19,736 bases of DNA from positions 38,581 to 58,316 of the forward strand of contig PBPX01000045.1 of assembly GCA_002724835.1 (NCBI GenBank), written 5' to 3'. Below, one piece after another: positions 13,218 through 19,736 of the stretch. The translations under genes were made by a program, and so were the position numbers. Under the pieces are notes generated by a model. That model saw nothing but the letters and a program-made list of their open reading frames with translations, was not told the DNA's origin and did not search any database. The DNA is from Actinomycetota bacterium. GTDB taxonomy: Bacteria; Actinomycetota; Acidimicrobiia; Actinomarinales; Actinomarinaceae. Numbering within the stretch: the first letter of the stretch is position 1; each line of letters opens with the position of its first letter.

Positions 13218-14238
13218 GCTATTAATACAGGCTGAAAGCGATAAAGTAACTGAACTTAAAAATACTAATAAGAGATTACTTAGACAAATAGAAAAACTAA
13301 AGGATAAGAAAGCTGATTTAGTAGAGGCAGTATACAAAGGTGCTAAAGATGGTATGTCTACTGTTACATTACCTAAAGCTGTTAAGCCGAAAAAAAATAA
13401 ATCTAAAGGACAAGAAATATGCGTCCCTTTATTAAGCGATATTCAACTCGCAAAAAATACAGATACATACAACTCAAAGGTAGCACACAAGAGAGTTGTT
13501 AAGTATGCAAAAAAAATCGTGAATCTCTCTCAGTTGCAGGGTGAAAACCACACTATAAAGAGGTGTGTTGTCCTTGCATTAGGAGATATAGTTGAAGGAG
13601 AGTTAATATTTCCTGGACAAGCACACGAAATAGATAGCTCACTTTATAAACAAGTAACTGTAGATGGACCACGCATGTTATATGAGTTCTTTAATATACT
13701 ACTATCCCACTTTGAAACAGTTGAGTGTCATTGGGTAATAGGTAATCATGGTGCTTTAGGTGGTAGAAGTCGTAGGGATTACAACCCAGAAAGCAACGCA
13801 GATAGAATGCTTGGTAAGATTCTAGAAACTATGTTCAAAAATGAGCCAAGAATGAAGTTCCATATACCAGAAAAGAAGTGGTATACAATAGCAGACTTAG
13901 GTGTCAAAGCTAAGTTCTTTTGTTTTCATGGAGATAACATACGAGGAAGTATGGGCTTACCTTTCTATGGTTACAATAAAAAAATATTAGGTTGGAAAGC
14001 CTTAGCTAGTGCAGAGTTAATGGAAGAATTTACACATGCTGTATGTGGACACTACCATACACCTACTTCCTTATATCTAAATGATGTAAGGCTATGGGTT
14101 AATGGCTCAACAGAAAGCCATAATGGATATGCACTTGAACAACTAGCTAGTATGGGTAGACCATCTCAGTTTTGTTTATTTGTTAAACCTTCTAAAGGGG
14201 TAACAGCAGAGTATTTAGTAAACCTAGAAGGAGAGTAA
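13186..14238 (+). CDS. Calcineurin-like metallophosphoesterase
   Basis: A 350-aa protein with an N-terminal coiled coil (about residues 8-55, TELKNTNKRLLRQIEKLKD), a basic linker, and a metallophosphatase domain. Metal-site motifs: LSDIQ (84-88), LGDIVEG (132-138), GNHG (186-189), FHGDN (247-251) and GHYH (288-291). The first motif is D-x-Q instead of the family's usual D-x-H, which could alter metal binding. Members of this superfamily include the SbcD/Mre11 nucleases and phage phosphatases. Position before a Rad52-like protein favours a DNA-processing nuclease, but phosphatase activity cannot be excluded. Ribosome-binding site AAGGA lies ahead of the ATG at 13186. Confidence 0.83.
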   Translation: MKKTQQDKLAELLIQAESDKVTELKNTNKRLLRQIEKLKDKKADLVEAVYKGAKDGMSTVTLPKAVKPKKNKSKGQEICVPLLSDIQLAKNTDTYNSKVAHKRVVKYAKKIVNLSQLQGENHTIKRCVVLALGDIVEGELIFPGQAHEIDSSLYKQVTVDGPRMLYEFFNILLSHFETVECHWVIGNHGALGGRSRRDYNPESNADRMLGKILETMFKNEPRMKFHIPEKKWYTIADLGVKAKFFCFHGDNIRGSMGLPFYGYNKKILGWKALASAELMEEFTHAVCGHYHTPTSLYLNDVRLWVNGSTESHNGYALEQLASMGRPSQFCLFVKPSKGVTAEYLVNLEGE

Positions 14239-14306
14239 TGATAGAAACTATATTCCAATGGTTGTTACTATTCTTAGTAGGCGTATTAATAGGAAAAAAT
14301 ATATAA
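14238..14306 (+). CDS. Single-pass membrane micropeptide (22 aa)
   Basis: A 22-residue ORF with a strong GAAGGAGAG ribosome-binding site; its ATG overlaps the phosphoesterase stop as TAATG. The sequence begins MIETIFQW, continues with a hydrophobic core WLLLFLVGVLIG and ends in a Lys, a minimal one-pass membrane helix. It is followed after 9 nt by the Rad52-like gene. A membrane peptide in a DNA-metabolism operon is odd. It may be a lysis-timing, superinfection or membrane-anchoring factor. Confidence 0.6.
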   Translation: MIETIFQWLLLFLVGVLIGKNI

Positions 14307-14315
14307 GGAGATATT

Positions 14316-15197
14316 GTGGACAAGGAAACACATAAGAAATTAATTAAAGATTTTCCCAAGAGTGTAGTTAAACCTGCACCTAAAGGAAAATTTGGGGACT
14401 ATGTCCCTCATCACATATATACACAACGGCTTGTTGATGTTATACCAGGTAAATACAACTTCTCTTATGAAGTAATTAGAGGTAAGGATAACTCTATAGT
14501 AGGTGCTAAATGTAAATTAGAAATAGATAAGCTAGGTGTAGTAGAGGAAGTCGGAGATGTTGATATGAATGCACTTAAAAGAAACATCACCGAAAGCGAG
14601 ATACTTAAACTAGCAGTATCAGATGGAATCAAAAGATGTTGCATGAGATTTGGAATAGGCTTAGAGCTGTGGACAGGTGGCACTACAGAAGAGGAACACT
14701 ATGCTAGTGATACTTCTGAAAAAAAAATAAAAAATGATGCGGTGAAACCAGCCTCAGCTCCAGTAAAATCGGATGCAGATAAGTCGCAGGTTTCCCTTTC
14801 TCCTGCCGTTAAGACCGAGGCTTCTTCTGCATCAGCAGATAATCCAATAGCATTATTAGAGGAAGCTAATTTTCCATTGAAAGGTGTTACACATCCTAAT
14901 GGAGAACTAGCTATTGATGAGGATGGACTATGGTGTGTATGTAAGGGGGTTGTAAAATATATACCTGATTCTGAGAAGACATCCGCTAAAGGACCAGACT
15001 TTAGATGTAGTAAAATGGGTCAGTGTGATGCAGGAGATACTGTAGATGGTAAAGTATTTGCTAAGTCTTGGTGGATAGTAGATTTCAGGAAAGAAACACC
15101 GAAGGCTTGGATTAACTATGTTCAAGCACTCAATGGCGTAGTAATGCCTAAAGCTAAAAGCATGGATGATATAAAAGAAAACGAAGCTCCCTTCTAA
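14316..15197 (+). CDS. Rad52-like single-strand annealing protein with C-terminal zinc-ribbon-like domain
   Basis: A 293-aa protein starting with GTG 14316 after AAGGAG. Residues 1-125 resemble the Rad52/Rad22 annealing domain: YVPHHIYTQRLVDVIPGKYNFSYEV (read in parts), a beta strand AKCKLEIDKLG, then ITESEILKLAVSDGIKRCCM and RFGIGLELWTGG. These proteins coat single strands and promote annealing in phage recombination. A Ser/Ala/Pro-rich flexible linker (about 130-178) joins a C-terminal domain with C207, C209, C231 and C237, a likely zinc site. The last residues, DDIKENEAPF, look like the acidic Pro-Phe tip of bacterial SSB. It is coupled to the preceding phosphoesterase, which could be its nuclease partner. 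Confidence 0.8.
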   Translation: MDKETHKKLIKDFPKSVVKPAPKGKFGDYVPHHIYTQRLVDVIPGKYNFSYEVIRGKDNSIVGAKCKLEIDKLGVVEEVGDVDMNALKRNITESEILKLAVSDGIKRCCMRFGIGLELWTGGTTEEEHYASDTSEKKIKNDAVKPASAPVKSDADKSQVSLSPAVKTEASSASADNPIALLEEANFPLKGVTHPNGELAIDEDGLWCVCKGVVKYIPDSEKTSAKGPDFRCSKMGQCDAGDTVDGKVFAKSWWIVDFRKETPKAWINYVQALNGVVMPKAKSMDDIKENEAPF

Positions 15198-15199
15198 TA

Positions 15200-15958
15200 G
15201 TGATTAAATATTACAATGGAGATTGTTTAGAAGTAATGAAAGAATTACCAGATAGTTATATTGACCTATGTATATCTAGTCCACCATATAATATCTATAA
15301 GAAATACAACACATATAAAGATAACAGATTAGATTATATTGATTGGCAGATAGAAGTATGGAATACTGTTTGTAAAAAGTTAAAAGACAATGGACATTTG
15401 TTTTTAAACATACAACCTACTAGGAATAATTATTTTATGCCTTTCGAAATAGTTTCAAATTTAGAATGGCAAGTTCAAAATATATTTATATGGAATAAAT
15501 CATTACTTATAGATGGATATGTTAAAGGGCAGAGCTTTGCACCTAGAAGTAATAGATACATAGCTAATGGTTGGGAGTATGTATTCCATATCACTAAAGA
15601 AGGTAATACAGATATAGACCAGAAGACAAGTGAGGTTCCATATAATCCTAAATGGGCTAAACAGAATCAAAAAAGATATGGATATACACATAGACCAACA
15701 GTAAATAGTTGGTTTATACCTTATGAAACTGTTAGTAAGTCAACAGTAAATAAATTAAAAGGTAACAAAAAACATCCTGCAATATTTCCAAAACAATTAG
15801 TAGAACAATGTATAAAGATATCTAGTCTACAAAGTGGAATCATACTAGACAACTTTATGGGAACAGGAACAACAGGTCTTGTTGCAAAAGAATTAGGTTT
15901 TGATTTCATAGGAATAGAGATAGATAAAGATTATTATGAATTTGCAAAGGGAAGATAA
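15200..15958 (+). CDS. Orphan DNA methyltransferase (SPPY motif)
   Basis: A 252-aa S-adenosylmethionine-dependent amino-methyltransferase of the beta-type order: catalytic motif ISSPPYN (residues 25-31) comes first and the AdoMet-binding DNFMGTGTTG (217-226), followed by FIGIEID, comes last. SPPY is typical of N4-cytosine enzymes, though N6-adenine specificity is not excluded. The target-recognition region lies between (about 60-200). The start is GTG at 15200, three bases after the annealing-protein stop, with no good ribosome-binding site, so translation is probably coupled. No restriction enzyme is encoded nearby, so it likely protects phage DNA or marks it for regulation. Confidence 0.9.
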   Translation: MIKYYNGDCLEVMKELPDSYIDLCISSPPYNIYKKYNTYKDNRLDYIDWQIEVWNTVCKKLKDNGHLFLNIQPTRNNYFMPFEIVSNLEWQVQNIFIWNKSLLIDGYVKGQSFAPRSNRYIANGWEYVFHITKEGNTDIDQKTSEVPYNPKWAKQNQKRYGYTHRPTVNSWFIPYETVSKSTVNKLKGNKKHPAIFPKQLVEQCIKISSLQSGIILDNFMGTGTTGLVAKELGFDFIGIEIDKDYYEFAKGR

Positions 15959-16094
15959 AGTGTTTCTTGTTACATGTATAGATTGTTACAAAACCTACTG
16001 GCATAGAATACAAGCATATAGAGGTATGTGTAACCAATGTGAAAGGGCATTCGGAGAAAGGATGAATGATGTCTCAAGAGAAAACAATAGCTGA
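15936..16094 (+). CDS. Small zinc-ribbon protein (52 aa)
   Basis: A 52-residue ORF that starts inside the 3' end of the methyltransferase gene and ends inside the next gene. It carries TCIDCYKTYW (C14, C17) and GMCNQCERAF (C32, C35), a clean two-knuckle zinc ribbon with a short basic/aromatic loop between. The residues after the second knuckle are unstructured. Coverage of the 107-nt gap between the two longer genes and the Cys pattern support it. Function unknown. Confidence 0.6.
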   Translation: MNLQREDKVFLVTCIDCYKTYWHRIQAYRGMCNQCERAFGERMNDVSRENNS

Positions 16095-16329
16095 ATTACT
16101 TATAGAAAATAGAAGAGGTGTATGTGGTACAACATTCTTACAACATTATATCCCAAGATTTGGTGGTCATATATTTAATTTAAGACATGAAAAGAAATGG
16201 GATATAGTTAAAGAGCGTTGTGATTTACACGAGCATAAAAACACTCAATGGAAATATAGATTAATAAAAAGTGATACAACAAACTACAATGTAGAAGAAG
16301 GTCAAACTTATTCTTTTAATCTAAACTAA
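16066..16329 (+). CDS. HTH/winged-helix protein (87 aa)
   Basis: An 87-aa protein with GGAG 9 nt before the first of two adjacent ATGs. The pattern ENRRGVCGTTFLQHYIPRFGG (in parts), followed by IFNLRHEKKWDIV and a short beta wing (WKYRLIKSD), matches the small phage HTH domain found in proteins that pair a helix-turn-helix with an 'LR..G..I' wing. It probably binds DNA as a regulator or assists replication. It is the last gene of the plus-strand operon, and its stop directly abuts the convergent minus-strand holin stop, leaving no room for a terminator. Confidence 0.7.
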   Translation: MMSQEKTIAELLIENRRGVCGTTFLQHYIPRFGGHIFNLRHEKKWDIVKERCDLHEHKNTQWKYRLIKSDTTNYNVEEGQTYSFNLN

Positions 16330-16611
16330 TTATTTACTGATTTGTTTTTTAGCGTATGTCTTAACTACTGCTAATGCAGCACCACCACCAGCTAATGCAG
16401 CTAACTGAATTGTTTCAGCTTCTACACCAACTAGAGGAGCAACTGTTAAGGCACCAATAAAGGCTTCAACGAATGTCCAAGCTGTTCGCTCAATCATATC
16501 TTTTAAGTCTTCACTCATCTTATAACTCCATGCTTCGTTCCAAGGGGTCCACGCCACATCCTTCTTAAATGTCCCATCAGAGTTTCTTGTTCTTTTAAAT
16601 TTTACAAACAT
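16330..16611 (-). CDS. Holin-like membrane protein (93 aa)
   Basis: A 93-aa protein at the end of the lysis cluster. Two hydrophobic segments, AWTFVEAFIGALTVAPLVGV (about residues 44-63) and IQLAALAGGGAALAVVKTY (68-86), with a short polar turn and a basic tail, fit small phage holins resembling the r1t type that perforate the inner membrane. The ATG at 16611 overlaps the upstream stop as TAATG. A second in-frame ATG at 16518 has its own GGAG at 7-nt spacing and would give a 62-aa form (MSEDLKDMIERT) without the Trp-rich N-terminal part, reminiscent of dual-start holins. The holin call rests on topology and context. Confidence 0.65.
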   Translation of the reverse strand: MFVKFKRTRNSDGTFKKDVAWTPWNEAWSYKMSEDLKDMIERTAWTFVEAFIGALTVAPLVGVEAETIQLAALAGGGAALAVVKTYAKKQISK

Positions 16612-17210
16612 TAGTTTATTAACCTTCCTTTAAGCATAGCATTACCTGTTAATACATTCCCATTAATCTCTTGTAATTTCTCCATTACTGTGCTTGTAAG
16701 TATTACATCATCAGTTGATTTATTAGATAGTTCTTTTTTATTTAATAGTTTATCAATAGTGGTATATTCAATAGTAACTTCTTTCCCTTGTAGTAATTGA
16801 TTAGCTACTTTAGAATACATTTTTTTATAAGCGGTGCCACTATGACCTATGAAACCATCATCACTTAAGTCTAAGTCTTGCTGAGTCTCTCCTACTATCA
16901 GGCAACCAGAGGTATGCTCGTCTGTATTCCCACTATGAATTAATATATAGGTAAAGTTAGGTACATCTTGTATATGTAACATACCATAGTGTGCATTCTT
17001 ATATCTATCAGAATACTTAGCATGAAAACCACCAGTCTTTCTGAACTTAATATCATAAGTTCCTTCAGGTATACAAGTCTCATGCATTACCTTTACTGCT
17101 TGGTATTGGTCTTCTAATGTATAACATTCAAAAACACCATTTATAAACAGCATCCCATTAGTTGCGTCTTTACCGAACTGTGTTCTTATTACTTGTAGCT
17201 TCAATTTCAT
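16611..17210 (-). CDS. DUF5675-family protein, candidate lysis enzyme
   Basis: A 199-aa protein whose first 150 residues match the DUF5675 pattern: a short N-terminal strand with FGKDATNGMLFINGVFECYTLED, CIPEGTYDIKFRKTGGF, HYGMLHIQDVP, then IHSGNTDEHTSGCLIVG, where conserved His, Ser and Cys form an active-site-like cluster. The family is common in phages next to holins and may act on peptidoglycan, but its activity is not established here. The C-terminal 50 residues are a separate tail (EKLQEINGNVLTGNAM). No signal peptide is present, so release would need the adjacent holin. The start overlaps a 40-aa ORF by 41 nt. Confidence 0.75.
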   Translation of the reverse strand: MKLKLQVIRTQFGKDATNGMLFINGVFECYTLEDQYQAVKVMHETCIPEGTYDIKFRKTGGFHAKYSDRYKNAHYGMLHIQDVPNFTYILIHSGNTDEHTSGCLIVGETQQDLDLSDDGFIGHSGTAYKKMYSKVANQLLQGKEVTIEYTTIDKLLNKKELSNKSTDDVILTSTVMEKLQEINGNVLTGNAMLKGRLIN

Positions 17211-17292
17211 CCTCGCTTTCTAACCAAGAGATATGAACTCTTGAACCATCATTAAGTAGAATCCAAACATGGTCCTCCTTATCTATGTCCAT
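17170..17292 (-). CDS. Possible small acidic protein (40 aa)
   Basis: A 40-residue ORF filling the gap between the 73-aa membrane gene and the DUF5675 gene, which it overlaps in a different frame by 41 nt. The peptide begins MDIDKEDHVWILLNDGSRVH and reads like a compact beta-strand protein with an acidic tail. The ATG at 17292 has only a weak ribosome-binding site. The long overlap is unusual, but the peptide composition looks protein-like rather than random. Confidence 0.4.
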   Translation of the reverse strand: MDIDKEDHVWILLNDGSRVHISWLESEDEIEATSNKNTVR

Positions 17293-17354
17293 ACCTACAA
17301 TTACATATAGTTATATTAGTATAGCCGTTTTCATGTTTAAATGTTTCACAATTA

Positions 17355-17576
17355 TTATCTACTACTATTTTTTTTGGTTGCATTGTTAGTTTTATCCTTC
17401 CTGAATCCTATGGTTAATAACCATATAACTAATGTAATTAAAGTTGCAAGACCTGTAATCTGCTGGGCACTCCCAGTAAGCGTAAGGGTCGCAATTACCA
17501 AACCTACGAGTGTCCAGCTTAAATTTAAAGTTTCTTTAATTATCTCTATAAACCAGTTCCATATTTTTTTTAACAT
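17355..17576 (-). CDS. Two-helix membrane protein, second holin candidate (73 aa)
   Basis: A 73-aa protein with an amphipathic N-terminus (MLKKIWNWFIEIIKE), two hydrophobic segments (LSWTLVGLVIATLTLTG, residues about 19-35, and ITGLATLITLVIWLLTIGF, 40-58) and a basic, polar C-terminal tail. The layout is that of a class II holin. Its ATG overlaps the stop of the Glu-rich protein as TAATG, so it belongs to the late lysis/tail transcript. With the 93-aa holin-like protein nearby, one may be a holin and the other an antiholin or pinholin; sequence alone does not decide. Confidence 0.68.
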   Translation of the reverse strand: MLKKIWNWFIEIIKETLNLSWTLVGLVIATLTLTGSAQQITGLATLITLVIWLLTIGFRKDKTNNATKKNSSR

Positions 17577-19600
17577 TATGATTTCCTCATTATAAATGCT
17601 GCCATACTAGCTATTCTAGTTAAAATAACTGGGACTACAACTTCTTGAGCTTTTTCCTTCTGGTCATTAGTCATGTCAGAACCTATGTTACTTATACTTA
17701 TCTCTTGTATATTTATATCAGTTAAACTTTCTATAGGATTTTCTATAAACTCTTCAAACTGTACCTCAGTAACAACATCAGCAAGTGTATAGTTTTCTAC
17801 ATCCTTATTTTCTACAGCTCTCTCAACATATTCTTCAACAGCAGTAGCAACTGATTCATCTTCTTTAACAGCTTCAGCAATAATCTCAACATCTTCAGCT
17901 TCTACTTGTAATACTTCAGCAACAACTTCAACCTGTTCTTCAGTAAGTTCTTCTATCTCTTCAATAGCTTCTTCAACTACAGCCTGTACTACCTCCTGTG
18001 TTTCCTCTGTGGCTTGGGATAGATTTTGTACACCAATATCATTAACTTCTTCTAAGACTTCAACAACTTCTTCTGTTTCAAGTTCTTCAACATACTCTTC
18101 AATAACTTCTTCAACTTCTTCTTCAGTAAGTTCTTCTTCAACTACAGGTATATCAATAACTTCTTCTAATTCAGCAACCTCTTCTTCAATTACTTCTTCA
18201 GATAATACTTCTTCTTCATCATCTTTTGTATCGAATATATTAAGTATTTCGAGTACAGTCTCTTCAACTTGTTCTTCATCTTTATAAATTTCAACTTCAT
18301 CTTCAAATATCTCTTCCTCGATATCAGTTGTATCTTCAATAAGTTCATCTTGGACCTCCTTTAAGTCTTCTATTACATCCTCTGGGTCTGGAGGAAATAT
18401 ATCATTAGCTATTAATACATCTATTAAGTCTATATCTTCTTCAATAATAATTACTTCTTCTTGAAACTCTTCTAGTTCTTCTATGTATTCCTCTACCTCA
18501 AGGATTACTTCAACAAACTCTTCTAGTTCTTCCTCAGATAATTCTTCAATGAACTCAATTTCTTCTTCCAAGAGTTCAAGCTCCTTAGCATCAGACTCCA
18601 TCTCCTCTTCAAGAGCAAGTATCTCTTCTTCAGTAAGCTCAATGACTTCAGGTTCTTCAACTTCATCATCATCTGCCACTTCAAGTACATCAGTAATGTC
18701 AATAGAAAGCTCTTCTTTTTCTTCTTCATATTCATATTCATCCTCTTCATATATTTCAATATCACAATCACCTCGTTCAATCTGAGCATCAGTCATCTCA
18801 CAACCATACTCTTCTAAGTTAGCTAATCTCTGATTATCTCTTTCAACTGTGCCATCTTCAACTTCATATTCTTCATATTCAGCTTCAGTTCCATCATCCA
18901 TAATAACTGTAATTACAGGTGGAAGTGTCGTAGTTGTAGTAGGTGGTGGAGGTGGTGGAGGAGGAACAGTTGTAGTTGTTGTAGTAGGGGCTGGTGCAGT
19001 ATATTTATAATATACATCATCTATCAACCACCAATCTTGTAGGTTATCTGAAGCTCCTGGTATTACTATTTCATTAATAGTTGTGCCGCTCGGTGCAGTC
19101 ACCACTATAGTTGCTGTGCTATTCTCTACAGTTTGAGGGTCTGCAGCATCCCAAGTATTAATAAAGTTTATTGTTGAAGTTGTATCATCATCATAGTAGA
19201 CAGTAGCTGTACCTGTAGATTCTCTAGCACCATATCTTAAACCTACTTCAGTAATTGGTTTAGTTTCAGAGTTAGGGAATGCAATAGTAAGTGCATCTGT
19301 TGAGCTGCGTAATCCAATCTGGTATCTATCTGCTCCATAGTATTGAGAACCATGGCAATCCATGTCTTCAATGTTGATGCTTCCAGGAGCTTGACTGTTA
19401 TTGCAATCAGCTTCGGCAGCAACGCTACTATCGTTACCACCATAAACGAAAGTAATATCTTCATTAATTTGTTGGTTATCAAAACCCTCAGTTACAGTAG
19501 TTTGTTCTGTTTCTTCTGCGTATACAGGTATCGGAAATATTAATGCACATACTATAAGTATTCTTGATAATTTATTAACCACCGCAGTTACAGTTGCCAC
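17576..19600 (-). CDS. Large secreted Glu-rich protein with lectin-like N-domain
   Basis: A 674-aa protein with four parts. A hydrophobic signal-like N-terminus (residues 9-28, ending PVYA). A beta-rich domain with paired Cys (about 35-200; YYGADRYQIGLRSST, WWLIDDVYYKY) resembling carbohydrate-binding folds. A linker of six Thr, Val, eight Pro and five Thr (206-225). Then about 390 residues dominated by Glu, Val, Ile and Leu that are likely long helices, ending in a hydrophobic C-terminus (VVVPVILTRIASMAAFIM). It could be a virion fibre/adsorption protein or a secreted surface-modifying factor. The start is uncertain: GTG at 19600 or GTG at 19582; the latter gives a shorter, more typical signal peptide and overlaps the stop of the tiny upstream ORF. 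Confidence 0.75.
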   Translation of the reverse strand: MATVTAVVNKLSRILIVCALIFPIPVYAEETEQTTVTEGFDNQQINEDITFVYGGNDSSVAAEADCNNSQAPGSINIEDMDCHGSQYYGADRYQIGLRSSTDALTIAFPNSETKPITEVGLRYGARESTGTATVYYDDDTTSTINFINTWDAADPQTVENSTATIVVTAPSGTTINEIVIPGASDNLQDWWLIDDVYYKYTAPAPTTTTTTVPPPPPPPPTTTTTLPPVITVIMDDGTEAEYEEYEVEDGTVERDNQRLANLEEYGCEMTDAQIERGDCDIEIYEEDEYEYEEEKEELSIDITDVLEVADDDEVEEPEVIELTEEEILALEEEMESDAKELELLEEEIEFIEELSEEELEEFVEVILEVEEYIEELEEFQEEVIIIEEDIDLIDVLIANDIFPPDPEDVIEDLKEVQDELIEDTTDIEEEIFEDEVEIYKDEEQVEETVLEILNIFDTKDDEEEVLSEEVIEEEVAELEEVIDIPVVEEELTEEEVEEVIEEYVEELETEEVVEVLEEVNDIGVQNLSQATEETQEVVQAVVEEAIEEIEELTEEQVEVVAEVLQVEAEDVEIIAEAVKEDESVATAVEEYVERAVENKDVENYTLADVVTEVQFEEFIENPIESLTDINIQEISISNIGSDMTNDQKEKAQEVVVPVILTRIASMAAFIMRKS

Positions 19601-19613
19601 AACAGTCGCCCAT
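19575..19613 (-). CDS. Possible 12-residue Cys-rich micropeptide
   Basis: ATG at 19613 overlaps the upstream stop as TAATG, the junction used eight times in this window, and is preceded by AGGTGGA. It encodes MGDCCGNCNCGG and stops at 19575. Four cysteines in twelve residues could bind a metal ion or the peptide could be a translational-coupling leader for the Glu-rich protein, whose candidate GTG at 19582 lies inside it. Very short length keeps confidence low. Confidence 0.35.
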   Translation of the reverse strand: MGDCCGNCNCGG

Positions 19614-19736
19614 TATCCACCTACCTTAAATAATATCTCTCTAATTACTTCTTCTATTACTAATAAATTTTGATTAAAACCACTGATACTATCTTGGTAT
19701 GCAGCAACTTGTGCATTCAATGTAGCTACTTCTTGC
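19613..19736 (-). CDS. C-terminal end of a probable tail/structural protein
   Basis: The last 40 codons of a gene entering from the right edge. The visible residues (QEVATLNAQVAAYQDSIS, then FNQNLLVIEEVIREILFKVGG) form a heptad-like amphipathic helix, as at the ends of tail-fibre or other trimeric phage structural proteins. It shares its reading frame with the downstream Glu-rich ORF, separated by one TAA. Identity of the main body is not visible. Confidence 0.6.
   Translation of the reverse strand, partial: QEVATLNAQVAAYQDSISGFNQNLLVIEEVIREILFKVGG

Noticed and set aside
15200..15958. Restriction-modification system
   Set aside because: Only a methyltransferase is present; flanking genes are a Rad52-like protein and a small zinc ribbon, not a restriction enzyme.
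18009..18785. Ser/Thr-rich plus-strand ORFs
   Set aside because: They are the antisense reading of the Glu-rich low-complexity codons (GAA/GAG read as TTC/CTC and TCT/TCA in other frames).
1..19736. CRISPR array, insertion sequence, integrase or attachment site
   Set aside because: No regularly spaced repeats with unique spacers, no transposase or integrase motifs, and no tRNA gene were seen.

Overview
This window looks like a piece of an AT-rich tailed double-stranded DNA bacteriophage genome (Caudoviricetes), probably from an uncultivated, perhaps marine, virus. The evidence is a large terminase, a portal protein, a Rad52-like annealing protein, a DNA methyltransferase, lysis-type genes, very tight gene packing with many overlapping TAATG stop/start junctions, and no housekeeping genes. 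The host is not directly visible. A Thr-run/Pro-run/Thr-run linker in the large secreted protein, frequent GTG starts and an apparently leaderless promoter are all common in Actinobacteria, so a low-GC actinobacterial host is a reasonable but unproven guess.

Layout. Bases 1-5239 are on the minus strand. Read right to left they give a hypothetical protein, small zinc-ribbon and basic proteins, a thermonuclease-like protein, two small proteins, the terminase, the portal and the start of the next gene beyond the window. Bases 5240-8296 hold only two genes (both plus strand, 143 and 149 aa). The rest is promoters, terminators, tandem and dispersed repeats and several predicted structured RNAs. 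The largest, about 7657-8281, is some 620 nt with many long complementary arms. Bases 8297-12734 are a seven-gene plus-strand operon (two hypotheticals, two small zinc-binding proteins, an acidic hypothetical, a MoxR/CobS-type AAA+ ATPase and a CobT-like VWA protein). It ends in a three-way-junction RNA element and a strong terminator. Bases 12896-16329 are a second plus-strand operon for DNA metabolism: an HTH protein, a metallophosphoesterase, a membrane micropeptide, a Rad52-like annealing protein, an orphan methyltransferase, a zinc-ribbon protein and a winged-helix/HTH protein. Bases 16330-19736 are minus-strand late genes, read right to left: the end of a probable tail protein, a Cys-rich 12-residue ORF, a large secreted Glu-rich protein, two holin candidates, a 40-aa ORF and a DUF5675-type candidate lysis protein.

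How it works together (inference). The central plus-strand genes would be early/middle functions: regulation, replication-linked recombination and a AAA+/VWA remodelling pair. The two minus-strand blocks are late functions, one for packaging and head, one for tail/adsorption and lysis, and probably join on a circular or circularly permuted genome. The most unusual feature is the concentration of structured non-coding RNA in the 5.2-8.3 kb control region. The long element directly upstream of the AAA+/VWA operon is a candidate member or relative of the large ornate phage RNAs such as GOLLD or ROOL.
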